Part shown: positions 9,077-17,778 of the stretch, in pieces | How the letters are laid out: the number at the start of each line of letters is the position of its first letter | Position numbering within the stretch: position 1 is the stretch's first letter | DNA from: Sphingobacteriia bacterium | GTDB lineage: Bacteria; Bacteroidota; Bacteroidia; Chitinophagales; Chitinophagaceae | Assembly: GCA_004294135.1 (NCBI GenBank) | Contig: RDZY01000009.1 | Span: forward strand, 78,693-142,692 | DNA length: 64,000 nucleotides | Direction of reading: 5' to 3' | Translations under genes and position numbers: made by a program | Notes under the pieces: model-generated | What the model was told of the DNA's origin: nothing | The model's database searches: none | What the model saw: the letters and a program-made list of their open reading frames with translations, nothing else

Positions 9077-9802
9077 TTAAACAAATTTAATCGCTGTATT
9101 CAGTCTATCCGCTACGTTATCCCAATTAATGATATTAAATAAAGCATCCACAAAATCACCTCGTTTGTTTTTGTATTTTAGATAATAAGCATGTTCCCAC
9201 ACATCAATCACAAGCAATGGAATTGCACCCCATTGCGTTAATTTTTCATGATTTTCACATTGCAATATGGTTATATTATCGGAATAAGGTTGATAAGCCA
9301 GTATGCCCCATCCGTTACCATCTACATTTTTAGCAGTTGCGGCAATATATTTTTTCAATTGATCAATTGAACCAAAACTCTTTTCAATTCTCTTTAGCAA
9401 CTCACCAGTTGGCTCATTTTTTTTATTGGTAAGATTAGTCCAGAATATGGAGTGCAAAATATGAGAAGAAAAGTGATAGGATAATTTTTTTGTCCAGTAA
9501 TCAACCGTTTCCATATTTCCATCTACAATAGCTTTTTGAATCATTTGCAAATCTTTGTTAGCGCCAGCAACAGCGCCGCCATGATGGAACTTATGGTGTA
9601 ATTGCAATGTTTCCGCATCCATATAGGGCTCTAAAAAGTTCACTCCGTAAGGCAAAGGCTGATGAAGGAAATTACCATTGGCATCTGTAAGTTTATCAAT
9701 TCCATTATTTTCTATATTTTGGGCATATATACCATTTGCACCTGCTAAAATGATAGAACTTGTTGTAAGTACCGAACCTTTTAAAAATGTTTTTCTATTC
9801 AT
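9077..9802 (-). CDS. sod: Exported Fe/Mn superoxide dismutase
   Basis: Dismutates superoxide. The Fe/Mn-SOD metal ligands are recognisable: His in LQLHHKFHHGGA, His in HILHSIFWTNL, and Asp and His in VIDVWEHAYYLKYKN; WTNL and GNGWGILAY also fit the family. Unlike standard cytoplasmic SOD it begins with an export signal, NRKTFLKGSV plus a hydrophobic run ending IYAQ. The RK-FLK pattern resembles a Tat signal with lysine in the second arginine position, which would allow export of a folded metalloenzyme. Its ATG overlaps the chrA stop by 4 nt (ATGA), so it is the last gene of the metal/chromate operon. Confidence 0.93.
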   Translation of the reverse strand: MNRKTFLKGSVLTTSSIILAGANGIYAQNIENNGIDKLTDANGNFLHQPLPYGVNFLEPYMDAETLQLHHKFHHGGAVAGANKDLQMIQKAIVDGNMETVDYWTKKLSYHFSSHILHSIFWTNLTNKKNEPTGELLKRIEKSFGSIDQLKKYIAATAKNVDGNGWGILAYQPYSDNITILQCENHEKLTQWGAIPLLVIDVWEHAYYLKYKNKRGDFVDALFNIINWDNVADRLNTAIKFV

Positions 9803-10968
9803 AGAATTATTTTTATAATTATTCCTAAAATCGCCGCAATAGCAATGATAAATGGCTCTTGAACTTTTCTGATGTAAATTAGAACAAATACAGATGCTAG
9901 TGCTATTAAAGTTGTTGTAATATCAATAATACTTCTTGTAGCAATTACAATTACTGCACCCACTAAAGCTCCGATAACGGCGGCAGTAATGCCATCAACA
10001 AAAGATTTAATGCTTTTATTTCCAGCTATCTTTTTAAAATAAGGGGCAGGAAGTATTGTAAACAAATAACAAGGAAGGAACGTTGCCAATGCTGCAACAC
10101 CAGCCCCAGGAAAACCTGCCACCAAATAACCAATAAAACCTACTGTAATAACAACGGGACCAGGTGTAATCATGGCAACCGCTACGGCATCTACAAATTG
10201 TTGTTCAGTAAGCCAATGATTTTCGGTAACAACTCCACCATGAAGAAATGGCACAATAGCTAACCCACTTCCAAAAACAAATGCACCTGCTTTAGTAAAA
10301 AAGACAGCTATTTTACCTAGTGTGTTCATTTCAAAATTCCAAAATCCAATTTGCAGGAGAACAAAGCCATTAGCCGTATTATTTATCAATCGTTTTGGTG
10401 GTGCTTTAATAAACATGTATAGCAAACCCGCACCTACAAATAATAAAACTTCTTCTCGCTTTGTTATAAAAGTTAGAGTTGCTGCCCCAATAAAAAATAA
10501 CCATAACAGCCAACTATTTTTAAACGATTGTACATTCAGTTTCCCAATTGTCTTTGTTACAAGTTTATAAGAACTCATAGCAATGATGCCGATTACAGCT
10601 GCGCCTACCCCATAAAAAACAGCTTGCATCCACGGTAAGCCACCATATAGTTTATAAGCAATGCCTAGCAAAACTACCATGATAAAAGAGGGCAACACAA
10701 ATGCAAGCCCAGCTAAAGTTGCGCCTAAAACACGATGATGGACAAATCCAAGGTAAATACCCAGTTGAGCCGCCAATGGACCTGGTGTTAATTGTGCTAA
10801 TGCTAATCCTTGCTTATATTCTTCTTCTGAAATCCATTTCCGATTCTCTACTAAATCACGGTGCATATAACCTACCAATGCAACTGGCCCGCCAAAACCT
10901 GATGTGCCAAGTTTCAGAAAGTATATGACCAAATCTTTCAGAGAATAATTTATTTTGATATTACTCAT
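9799..10968 (-). CDS. chrA: ChrA-type chromate transporter (two-domain)
   Basis: Inner-membrane CHR-family protein, presumed to export chromate by antiport. 389 residues with two homologous halves: the first has TSGFGGPVALVGYMHRDLV, WISEEEYKQGLALAQLTPGP; the second repeats the pattern as GAFVFGSGLAIVPFLHGGVV, WLTEQQFVDAVAVAMITPGP. This is the long-chain CHR architecture. Ten or more hydrophobic segments are visible. It lies 28 nt after the TolC-like gene and overlaps the sod start by 4 nt. The substrate is inferred from family only. Confidence 0.92.
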   Translation of the reverse strand: MSNIKINYSLKDLVIYFLKLGTSGFGGPVALVGYMHRDLVENRKWISEEEYKQGLALAQLTPGPLAAQLGIYLGFVHHRVLGATLAGLAFVLPSFIMVVLLGIAYKLYGGLPWMQAVFYGVGAAVIGIIAMSSYKLVTKTIGKLNVQSFKNSWLLWLFFIGAATLTFITKREEVLLFVGAGLLYMFIKAPPKRLINNTANGFVLLQIGFWNFEMNTLGKIAVFFTKAGAFVFGSGLAIVPFLHGGVVTENHWLTEQQFVDAVAVAMITPGPVVITVGFIGYLVAGFPGAGVAALATFLPCYLFTILPAPYFKKIAGNKSIKSFVDGITAAVIGALVGAVIVIATRSIIDITTTLIALASVFVLIYIRKVQEPFIIAIAAILGIIIKIIL

Positions 10969-10996
10969 ACTTAAGTTGGTTTAAGAATCATGATAA

Positions 10997-12175
10997 TTAC
11001 AACTGAAACTTATACAACCGAGCCACTGCTTGCTGGTACTCCCATTCTGCCTGTAGATATTTATCATAAGCAATAAAATAAAAACTTTCATCATAAAAGT
11101 ACTGAAGGATGGTGATTTGCCCTAATGCGAGTGATTTATTTAATAATATGGTATTGTTTATTGTTGATAAAAATTCTTTATATAACTGAATAGTTTTGAA
11201 TCTTATGGATAGTTTTTCAAAGTACTGTTTATTTTCTGTTCGATGACCTAAGCGATGAGTTTCAGAACTGGAATTTGCATATTCAAGATTGGCTTTTGCA
11301 GCATTCAATTTATTCTTATTCTCCCATAAAGAGATAGTTATTCCAGCATGAAGACCTTTGTAACTCTGGCCTAATATACTCTGTGAATGATACCCTGTTT
11401 CAATCTTAGGCAGGTTCATTGCTTTTTGTACTGCTATTTGCCTTTGCATTATTTCCTTTTCCTGTTCATAAACTTTTATAATGGGATCGTTCGCCTCAAT
11501 CGTACTGTCTAATATTTCAAAATCAGGAATGGAAGCCATAATTGGATAAATAGTATCATTAATTACAAGGGGAATACCACCATTAAATTCTGAAATTTTT
11601 GTAAGTAATACTTGTTTTTCATTTTCATTTAGTGCCGTTTCGTTTCCAATATTAAGCAACTGCAATTTTGCTTTGTTCACATCTAGAATTATAGCATCTC
11701 CTTTATCCATTTTTTTTTTATAATCCTGTACCAACCTTTGAGTATTGATTAACCTGCGATTTAATTCCGCACCCTTTTTGTTTAAATAGATAATTTCCAA
11801 AGTGAGTAATTTTGCTTCCAGTAAAATATCCTGTCTGTATACCTGCTGCTGCAAATTAGCCTGTTCTATCTGTTGACTAGATAGCTCTTTCTTACGTTTA
11901 TAAACCAATGGAAAATCCAATCGCTGCGTAATGCTAAAATCTTTTTGATTACCTGCGCCAACTGGTGAACCTAACAAATAATCATACTCAACCTGTGGGT
12001 CATACGGGGTTAACCCAGTTTTATATTCTGCCTGCTTTGCTTGCCAATATATTTTGTTGGACTGGATAGATTTGTTATTTCTTTCCACTTGGGTTACCAC
12101 ATTATCTACATTATTTTGTGCAATTGCAGTAATTGTGAAAAAGGAGCTCAAAATATAAATTAAAAAACTTTTCAT
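10997..12175 (-). CDS. TolC-family outer-membrane component of the metal efflux pump
   Basis: Outer-membrane efflux protein with a signal peptide (MKSFLIYILSSFFTITAIAQ) and long helical segments such as the EIIYLNKKGAELNRRLINT region, as in CusC/CzcC-type proteins. The start MKSFLIY at 12175 is chosen because a longer frame from 12211 would overlap cusA and place 12 polar residues before the signal peptide; 12175 lies directly after the cusA stop at 12177. 392 residues is short for the family (400-460). It acts with the adjacent RND and MFP proteins. Confidence 0.88.
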   Translation of the reverse strand: MKSFLIYILSSFFTITAIAQNNVDNVVTQVERNNKSIQSNKIYWQAKQAEYKTGLTPYDPQVEYDYLLGSPVGAGNQKDFSITQRLDFPLVYKRKKELSSQQIEQANLQQQVYRQDILLEAKLLTLEIIYLNKKGAELNRRLINTQRLVQDYKKKMDKGDAIILDVNKAKLQLLNIGNETALNENEKQVLLTKISEFNGGIPLVINDTIYPIMASIPDFEILDSTIEANDPIIKVYEQEKEIMQRQIAVQKAMNLPKIETGYHSQSILGQSYKGLHAGITISLWENKNKLNAAKANLEYANSSSETHRLGHRTENKQYFEKLSIRFKTIQLYKEFLSTINNTILLNKSLALGQITILQYFYDESFYFIAYDKYLQAEWEYQQAVARLYKFQL

Positions 12176-12176
12176 T

Positions 12177-15100
12177 CTATTTATTTTTTCTATTTGATAT
12201 AAAGTAAACAATGGGCACTATAAATAAATTCATTAGTGTGGAACTTAATAATCCTCCCAAAATAACTTTTGCCATTGGACTTTGTATTTCGTTACCAGGC
12301 AAATCGCCACCTATTGCCAATGGAATAAGAGCAAGCCCTGCCGTTAATGCCGTCATGAGTATAGGACTTAATCTGTCTTTTGAACCTTGAATAACCGTAT
12401 CATATAAATTCATTCCTTCCGACTGTAATATTTTGTAATGTGATACTAAGAGTATACCGTTTCTTGTTGCCACACCAAAGAGGGTAATAAACCCAATAAT
12501 TGCTGGAATACTTAATATACCTGATGTTATCCATACACTTAATACACCACCGATTAAAGCCAGCGGAAGATTAAGTAAAATAATGGTTGAAATTTTTACA
12601 CTTTTAAACTCCATGTAAAGCAAGAAAAAAATAATTACAAAGGCAAGCAACGATGAAAGCAACAATGTTTTTGATGCTTCAGCTTCTGATTCAAACTGAC
12701 CACCATATTCAAGCCTATAACCTTCGGGTAGCTTAATATTAGCTTCAATCTTTTGTCTTATTTCATCCACTACACTTTTTTGATCGCGGCCTGCAACGTT
12801 TGCCGATACTACTGTTTTACGTTGAACATTTTCCCGGTTAATTGTATTAGGGCCTGTTGTGGAAACAATACTGGCTACATAGTTAAGCGGTATTTTTTGC
12901 CCATCTTTTGTATCAATCAATGTGTTACTTATTTTTTCAAGGTTGCCCCTATTACTTTCATCAAAACGAAGTACCAAATCAAAACGCTTATTGCCTTCAT
13001 ACACTTCTGAAACTTTTTCACCTGCAAAAGCAATGTCTACAAATGCTGCAAATTCACCAATAGTAATGCCGTATTTACTCAACATACTTCTATTAGCCTT
13101 TATCTGTACCTGTGGTATCTCTACCTGTTGCTCTACACTTAAATCTACCAAACCATTTGTGCCTTCAACAGCAGTTTTAATTTGGTTGGAAATAGAAAAA
13201 AGCTTGTCTAAATCTGTTCCAAATAATTTGATTGCAATATTTGCTCTCGTACCTGAAAGCATATGGTCTATTCGGTGACCGATGGGTTGACCGATAGTAA
13301 TATTTGCACCGGAAATACTGGCTAATTTATGCCGAACATCTTTCATAAATGCTGAGCGGCTTCGCTCTTTTAATACAAAAGGAGCGTCAATCTCTGAAGC
13401 ATTAACACCCTGAGCATGTTCATCCAGTTCTGCCCTTCCTGTTCTTCGTGTTGATATTTTTATTTCAGGAATTGATAATAAAGCCTTTTCAACATTTACG
13501 CCAATTTTATTACTCTCTTCCAATGATATACCTGGTAGGCTTGTAGCACTCACTACCAAAGAGCCTTCATTAAATTCTGGCAAAAAACTTCTGCCAAATG
13601 TGGCCAATAATATCAATGCACCAATAAATAAGACTATTGCAATGGCTATGATTGATTTTTTTAAATTCAATGCTCTTTTCAACCCTCCTTCATATACTTT
13701 GCTGAGGTTACGCACTATCCAGCTTTCCGCATGCTGTTTTTGCAACATTAGGTTGCTTGTTAACAAATAACTGCAAAGTACCGGTGTTATGGTAATAGCA
13801 ACAATTAATGATGCAAATAATGAAACAATAAAAGCAATACCCAACGGCGCTAACAACCTGCCCTCCATACCCGACAAAAAGAAAAGTGGAACAAATGCAA
13901 CGATGATAATAAATGTTGCATTAATAATAGAAGTTCGTATTTCCACAGAAGCATTAAATATCACATTTAGCTTATTCGTTTGTTCTGCTGCTGGTTTAGT
14001 TGCATTTTCTTTCAACCGTTTAAATACATTTTCTACATCTATAATAGCATCATCCACTAATGCGCCAATTGCGATAGCCATACCACCTAAACTCATCGTA
14101 TTGATGGTAAATCCCAGCCACTTTAATATAAGAATGGCAGTAATTAAAGAAATCGGTATTGCAATTAGGGAAATAAAAGTAGGTCGCCAGTTCATCAAAA
14201 ACAAGAACAGGATAATGATTACAAATAGAGAACCTTCAATTAATGTTTTTTGAATATTACCAATTGATGCATTTATAAAATCTGCCTGTCTGAATATTTT
14301 TGTATTAAGGTCTAAATCTTGTGGTAATGTTTTCTTTAAATTAGCTAGAGCATCATCAATTTTTTTGGTCAGTTCTAAAGTATTTGTTCCAGGCTGTTTC
14401 ATTACAGTCATTATAACCGCAGGATTACCTTTTAAAGAGCCGTCACCAATTTTAAAAGCAGAACCGATTTTTATTTCTGCCACATCTTCAATCTTTACAG
14501 GACTACCATTTACTGTTTTTATCAGCGATCTTCCTAGCTCATTCAAATCATTGGTACGACCTATCCCTCTTACAATGTATTCGTTGCTATACTCACTCAT
14601 AAAACCACCAGCTGCATTTTTATTCGCTTCTTCCGATGCTTTTAGCAATTCAGTTAGTGATAAATTGTAATAACTCATTTTTTGTGGTGAAGCCAGTATC
14701 TGAAACTGTTTGTATTCTCCACCAATTACTACTACTTGTGAAACCCCGCCAATAGAAAGCAGTAATGGACGGATTTGCCAATCGGCAATAGTCCGAGTTT
14801 CCATTTTACTGGTCGCAGTTCCAGTAACACTGATCAGCATAATTTCTCCCATAATGGAAGATTGTGGAGCCATCAATGGAGCATTTACACCAATGGGCAA
14901 TTGATTAGATACCACACTTATTTTTTCATTCACAATTTGTCTTGCTCTGTAGATATCCGTTCCCCATTCAAACTCCACCCACACAATAGAAATACCAGCT
15001 GAGGAAGATGATCTTACCCTTCTTACATTGCCGGCACCATTTACTGCCGTTTCCACAGGAAAGGTCACTAGTTTTTCTACTTCTTCGGGAGCCATTCCAT

Positions 15101-15263
15101 GTGCTTCTGTCAGCACAACAACGGTAGGTGCTGTTAAATCGGGGAATACATCCACTTCCATTTTGGCAGCTGTATATATACCTGTCAACAGCAATATAAT
15201 GGATGCTGCAATGATCAGCACCCGGTTATTTAATGAGAATCGTATGATTTTGTTTAGCATCAT
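12177..15263 (-). CDS. CusA/CzcA-family heavy-metal RND efflux pump
   Basis: Proton-driven inner-membrane transporter of the heavy-metal-efflux RND class. The N-terminus (MEVDVFPDLTAPTVVVLTEA, then EEVEKLVTFPVETAVNG) is typical of CzcA/CusA. The fourth membrane segment reads GALVDDAIIDVENVFKRL, carrying the acidic proton-relay residues; the DDA..DVEN form most resembles the HME3 subgroup. 1028 residues is the family size. It ends 2 nt before the TolC-like gene and starts 8 nt after the MFP gene. Which metal is exported cannot be read from the sequence. Confidence 0.93.
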   Translation of the reverse strand: MMLNKIIRFSLNNRVLIIAASIILLLTGIYTAAKMEVDVFPDLTAPTVVVLTEAHGMAPEEVEKLVTFPVETAVNGAGNVRRVRSSSSAGISIVWVEFEWGTDIYRARQIVNEKISVVSNQLPIGVNAPLMAPQSSIMGEIMLISVTGTATSKMETRTIADWQIRPLLLSIGGVSQVVVIGGEYKQFQILASPQKMSYYNLSLTELLKASEEANKNAAGGFMSEYSNEYIVRGIGRTNDLNELGRSLIKTVNGSPVKIEDVAEIKIGSAFKIGDGSLKGNPAVIMTVMKQPGTNTLELTKKIDDALANLKKTLPQDLDLNTKIFRQADFINASIGNIQKTLIEGSLFVIIILFLFLMNWRPTFISLIAIPISLITAILILKWLGFTINTMSLGGMAIAIGALVDDAIIDVENVFKRLKENATKPAAEQTNKLNVIFNASVEIRTSIINATFIIIVAFVPLFFLSGMEGRLLAPLGIAFIVSLFASLIVAITITPVLCSYLLTSNLMLQKQHAESWIVRNLSKVYEGGLKRALNLKKSIIAIAIVLFIGALILLATFGRSFLPEFNEGSLVVSATSLPGISLEESNKIGVNVEKALLSIPEIKISTRRTGRAELDEHAQGVNASEIDAPFVLKERSRSAFMKDVRHKLASISGANITIGQPIGHRIDHMLSGTRANIAIKLFGTDLDKLFSISNQIKTAVEGTNGLVDLSVEQQVEIPQVQIKANRSMLSKYGITIGEFAAFVDIAFAGEKVSEVYEGNKRFDLVLRFDESNRGNLEKISNTLIDTKDGQKIPLNYVASIVSTTGPNTINRENVQRKTVVSANVAGRDQKSVVDEIRQKIEANIKLPEGYRLEYGGQFESEAEASKTLLLSSLLAFVIIFFLLYMEFKSVKISTIILLNLPLALIGGVLSVWITSGILSIPAIIGFITLFGVATRNGILLVSHYKILQSEGMNLYDTVIQGSKDRLSPILMTALTAGLALIPLAIGGDLPGNEIQSPMAKVILGGLLSSTLMNLFIVPIVYFISNRKNK

Positions 15264-15271
15264 TCATGATT

Positions 15272-16762
15272 TTAATGCTCATGCCCATGAGCTGGTAAAG
15301 CACCACTTGCTTGTGATAATTTAATTTGATAGCCACCTTTGGTTACAACCCGTTCACCTTCTGTTACACCAGTAATTACCTGAACCTTAAGTCCATCATT
15401 TACACCCAGTTTTAATTCTCTTTTTTGAAAACTTTCGCCTTGTGTTTGAACATACACATAAAAAACACCTTGTTCTTCCACCAATGCAGATACGGGTATC
15501 ACCAATGCATCATTAATAGGGCTTGTTTTTAAGAAAACTTCTGCGAAGGAACCAGGCAATATCCCCAGTTTACTGTTTATCTGAAAATGCACGGGAATAA
15601 ATGGGGCGTTACCTGCTGTTGTTTTTCCTACTGCCAAAAGTTTGCCGTGTAGCTCTTTTGTGCTGTAAGTTAATTTATTCTGAATGATGGTAAAATTGGC
15701 TTCCTGAATGCTATTGATTTTATCAGCATCTTTTAGTGATACATCCGCCTTTAAAATCAATCCCTGATTTTTGTTGATAATAGCCAATGGCTGTCCTAAC
15801 GTTACAAACTGCCCTTCGCTTACCATTATTCTTTTAATAAACCCATTGATGGATGAGGAAAGACCTTTTCCGCCGCTGTAATTGCGACTAAGATTATTAA
15901 GAACAATCTGTGCCTGCTCATACCTAAGCTGTGCCTGTTTATATTCACTTTGTATAATCAGTTTGTCTTTAATTAATTCAGTGGCTCTTTCAAATTCAGA
16001 CTTTGCTGTTGTTAATTCTGCGGTTGCAGTTTGTTTAGCAGCATCTACATTTTCATATGCAATTTCGCCACCTGTAATAGTAAATATTGTTTGACCTGCA
16101 CGGATAGCCGAACCAGTAACATTGTTATTCCCCAAAATTTTTACACTACCATTTGATTTAGCAGCTATAGTAACTTCATCACCAGGGGCAGATTGAATCT
16201 CACCTGTTGCCTTTATTACATCATATATGGTTTCTTTTATTACTGGGGTATTTGCAAACGCAACCTTCCATGCCTGTTCTTTTAGGTAGGAAATATCGCC
16301 ACCACTTGTTACTTTGGATTGGGCTGCAATGGCAGTTTTTTCATCTGCATACACTTGTACACTATCAATGATAAATTGGTCGGTAAAGGCTGCGGTTTGA
16401 ATGTCAAAAACCAATTTGCCTATGCCAGCCCGAGCAGGTTGCAATGCCAAACGAAAGATGCCAGGCGAACTGGGTGATATAGCTGAATTTTTTAACCCTT
16501 TATCAGCTTGTATCAAACTAACAGTTACAGTACCGTCCGTAAATGGCAGAAAGTAATCACCCAATAAGGTTAAGTGTGCTGCAAACTTTGAGGTTTGCCC
16601 CACAACTAAAGGCTTGAACTCTACAAAAAGTTCCGATTTGTTTGTATATAACGTATATGCAAGAGGCACCGAACTTTCTGCTACTACCCCTTCCTTTGCA
16701 GCTTTTTGATTGCAAGCCATTATACCAACAGTCAACAGGCAGATTGCGATAAAATATTTCAT
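15272..16762 (-). CDS. Membrane-fusion (adaptor) lipoprotein of the metal efflux pump
   Basis: Periplasmic adaptor linking the RND pump to the outer-membrane channel. Lipobox LTVGIMAC near residue 17. Residues ~30-150 form an extra beta-rich domain not found in simple AcrA proteins, then barrel-sandwich and helical-hairpin segments (ENVDAAKQTATAELTTAKSE; YKQAQLRYEQAQIVLNNLS). The C-terminus ends in His-containing ALPAHGHEH, plausibly metal-binding. 496 residues, CusB-like. It is separated from the upstream small lipoprotein by a 169-nt gap holding a strong hairpin. Confidence 0.9.
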   Translation of the reverse strand: MKYFIAICLLTVGIMACNQKAAKEGVVAESSVPLAYTLYTNKSELFVEFKPLVVGQTSKFAAHLTLLGDYFLPFTDGTVTVSLIQADKGLKNSAISPSSPGIFRLALQPARAGIGKLVFDIQTAAFTDQFIIDSVQVYADEKTAIAAQSKVTSGGDISYLKEQAWKVAFANTPVIKETIYDVIKATGEIQSAPGDEVTIAAKSNGSVKILGNNNVTGSAIRAGQTIFTITGGEIAYENVDAAKQTATAELTTAKSEFERATELIKDKLIIQSEYKQAQLRYEQAQIVLNNLSRNYSGGKGLSSSINGFIKRIMVSEGQFVTLGQPLAIINKNQGLILKADVSLKDADKINSIQEANFTIIQNKLTYSTKELHGKLLAVGKTTAGNAPFIPVHFQINSKLGILPGSFAEVFLKTSPINDALVIPVSALVEEQGVFYVYVQTQGESFQKRELKLGVNDGLKVQVITGVTEGERVVTKGGYQIKLSQASGALPAHGHEH

Positions 16763-16888
16763 GCGTTAATTCTTATGTTTTTTAATGGTCTTCCCCAGAA
16801 ATCGGGACAAGCTATGGAATTCGAAAATTAACATTTTCGGTTGCTACCAAAATCTGTAATAGCTCATTTCATGATTGTTCTTTTAATA

Positions 16889-16926
16889 AGAGTAGCCGAT
16901 AGCTATATATTTATATCGGCTACTCT
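16889..16926 (-). terminator. 13-bp perfect hairpin between small lipoprotein and MFP genes
   Basis: AGAGTAGCCGATA (16889-16901) pairs perfectly with TATCGGCTACTCT (16914-16926), with a 12-nt AT-rich loop. It begins 5 nt after the stop codon of the minus-strand His-rich lipoprotein gene. No long U-run follows on the minus strand, so it may be a partial terminator or mRNA-stabilising structure that makes the small genes more abundant than the pump genes. Confidence 0.72.
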
Positions 16927-16931
16927 ATTCA

Positions 16932-17153
16932 CTAATGAGAATGCTTTTTTTCGCCTGCGTGTGTATGGGCGGTTGTATCTTTTATTGTGGTATCGGCTGC
17001 ATTGAATTCATGCTGCATTAGCTTAGAAGTATCATGGTCAGCATGGGTACTTCCGTCATCATGAGTATGAATATCTTTTTTCTCTGTTTCGTTGTTGCAG
17101 GAAGTTGTTAATATAAATGCAGAGATACTTGCAAATAGCAATATTTTTTTCAT
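16932..17153 (-). CDS. Small His-rich lipoprotein, probable periplasmic metal binder
   Basis: 73 residues. Lipobox SAFILTTSC near residue 19, followed by a short, very polar protein with histidine clusters: HTHDDGSTHADHD, and a C-terminus TAHTHAGEKKHSH. No fold is recognisable. It is the second gene of the metal-efflux region, and similar His-rich peptides often act as periplasmic metal buffers or chaperones for CusA-type pumps, so that role is inferred. A hairpin follows immediately. Confidence 0.75.
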   Translation of the reverse strand: MKKILLFASISAFILTTSCNNETEKKDIHTHDDGSTHADHDTSKLMQHEFNAADTTIKDTTAHTHAGEKKHSH

Positions 17154-17209
17154 TATTGAAAATTAAATGATTGAATAAATAGTATAAACGCAAAGAACCT
17201 GAAAAGAAA

Positions 17210-17611
17210 TCAGGCAATACTAGCAGGGGGTGCTTTTAACAGAAAGAAGTAAGGACTTCTTTGTTGAATAGTAAGATGCTCTCTTCGCAATAGAGGGACT
17301 ATTAAAGGCGGCTTTTCAAAAATGCTTAAAAAAATATTTGCCGACTTTATAGCGTAAGTTTGATATCCATTTTTATGCTCATCATATTTACTGAACTCAC
17401 CACAAGTATATTCTATTAAAGTCTCTCCAATATGTTGAAATAAATGGAACGAATTATTTTCATCACCACCATCTTGATTATCATCGTTGTGGTGGTGTAC
17501 ATGATGATGCGCTGTATGTAGTGTATGATGTTGATGGGGAGTGAAATCATGCGCCAACAAAACCGTATAGGCTGTTGCTAGAAAAATGAATATGACGCAT
17601 TTTTTGAACAT
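17210..17611 (-). CDS. Secreted His-rich small protein heading the metal-efflux operon
   Basis: 133 residues starting MFKKCVIFIFLATAYTVLLA, a signal peptide; the mature part begins with a dense His tract (HDFTPHQHHTLHTAHHHVHH) then acidic residues DDNQDGGDEN. The C-terminal half is hydrophobic/aromatic and ends FFLLKAPPASIA. I do not recognise a domain. A longer frame to 17668 is rejected because a perfect TATCTTTG promoter element lies at 17619-17626. The architecture (signal, charged metal-binding-like tract, conserved-looking PP..A tail) resembles the protein at 24880-25248, which heads the second efflux operon. Confidence 0.75.
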   Translation of the reverse strand: MFKKCVIFIFLATAYTVLLAHDFTPHQHHTLHTAHHHVHHHNDDNQDGGDENNSFHLFQHIGETLIEYTCGEFSKYDEHKNGYQTYAIKSANIFLSIFEKPPLIVPLLRREHLTIQQRSPYFFLLKAPPASIA

Positions 17612-17618
17612 AGAACTG

Positions 17619-17626
17619 CAAAGATA
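17619..17626 (-). promoter_or_regulatory. -7 promoter element TATCTTTG for the metal-efflux operon
   Basis: Perfect TAnnTTTG match on the minus strand, 7 nt upstream of the chosen ATG at 17611. The 5' leader would be very short. No clear TTTG is found at -33. Confidence 0.55.
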
Positions 17627-17778
17627 GCTTTTATTTATACCAGTTGTGCATTGTAGACTGTTTAGCATTTCATGATATTATTAGAATAACTAATACGATG
17701 TCTTTTGATTGCTATTGTGAGAAATTAGAAATTATTATAGAATTAGAAAATTAATGAAAAAGGATTGCTTAAAAACCG

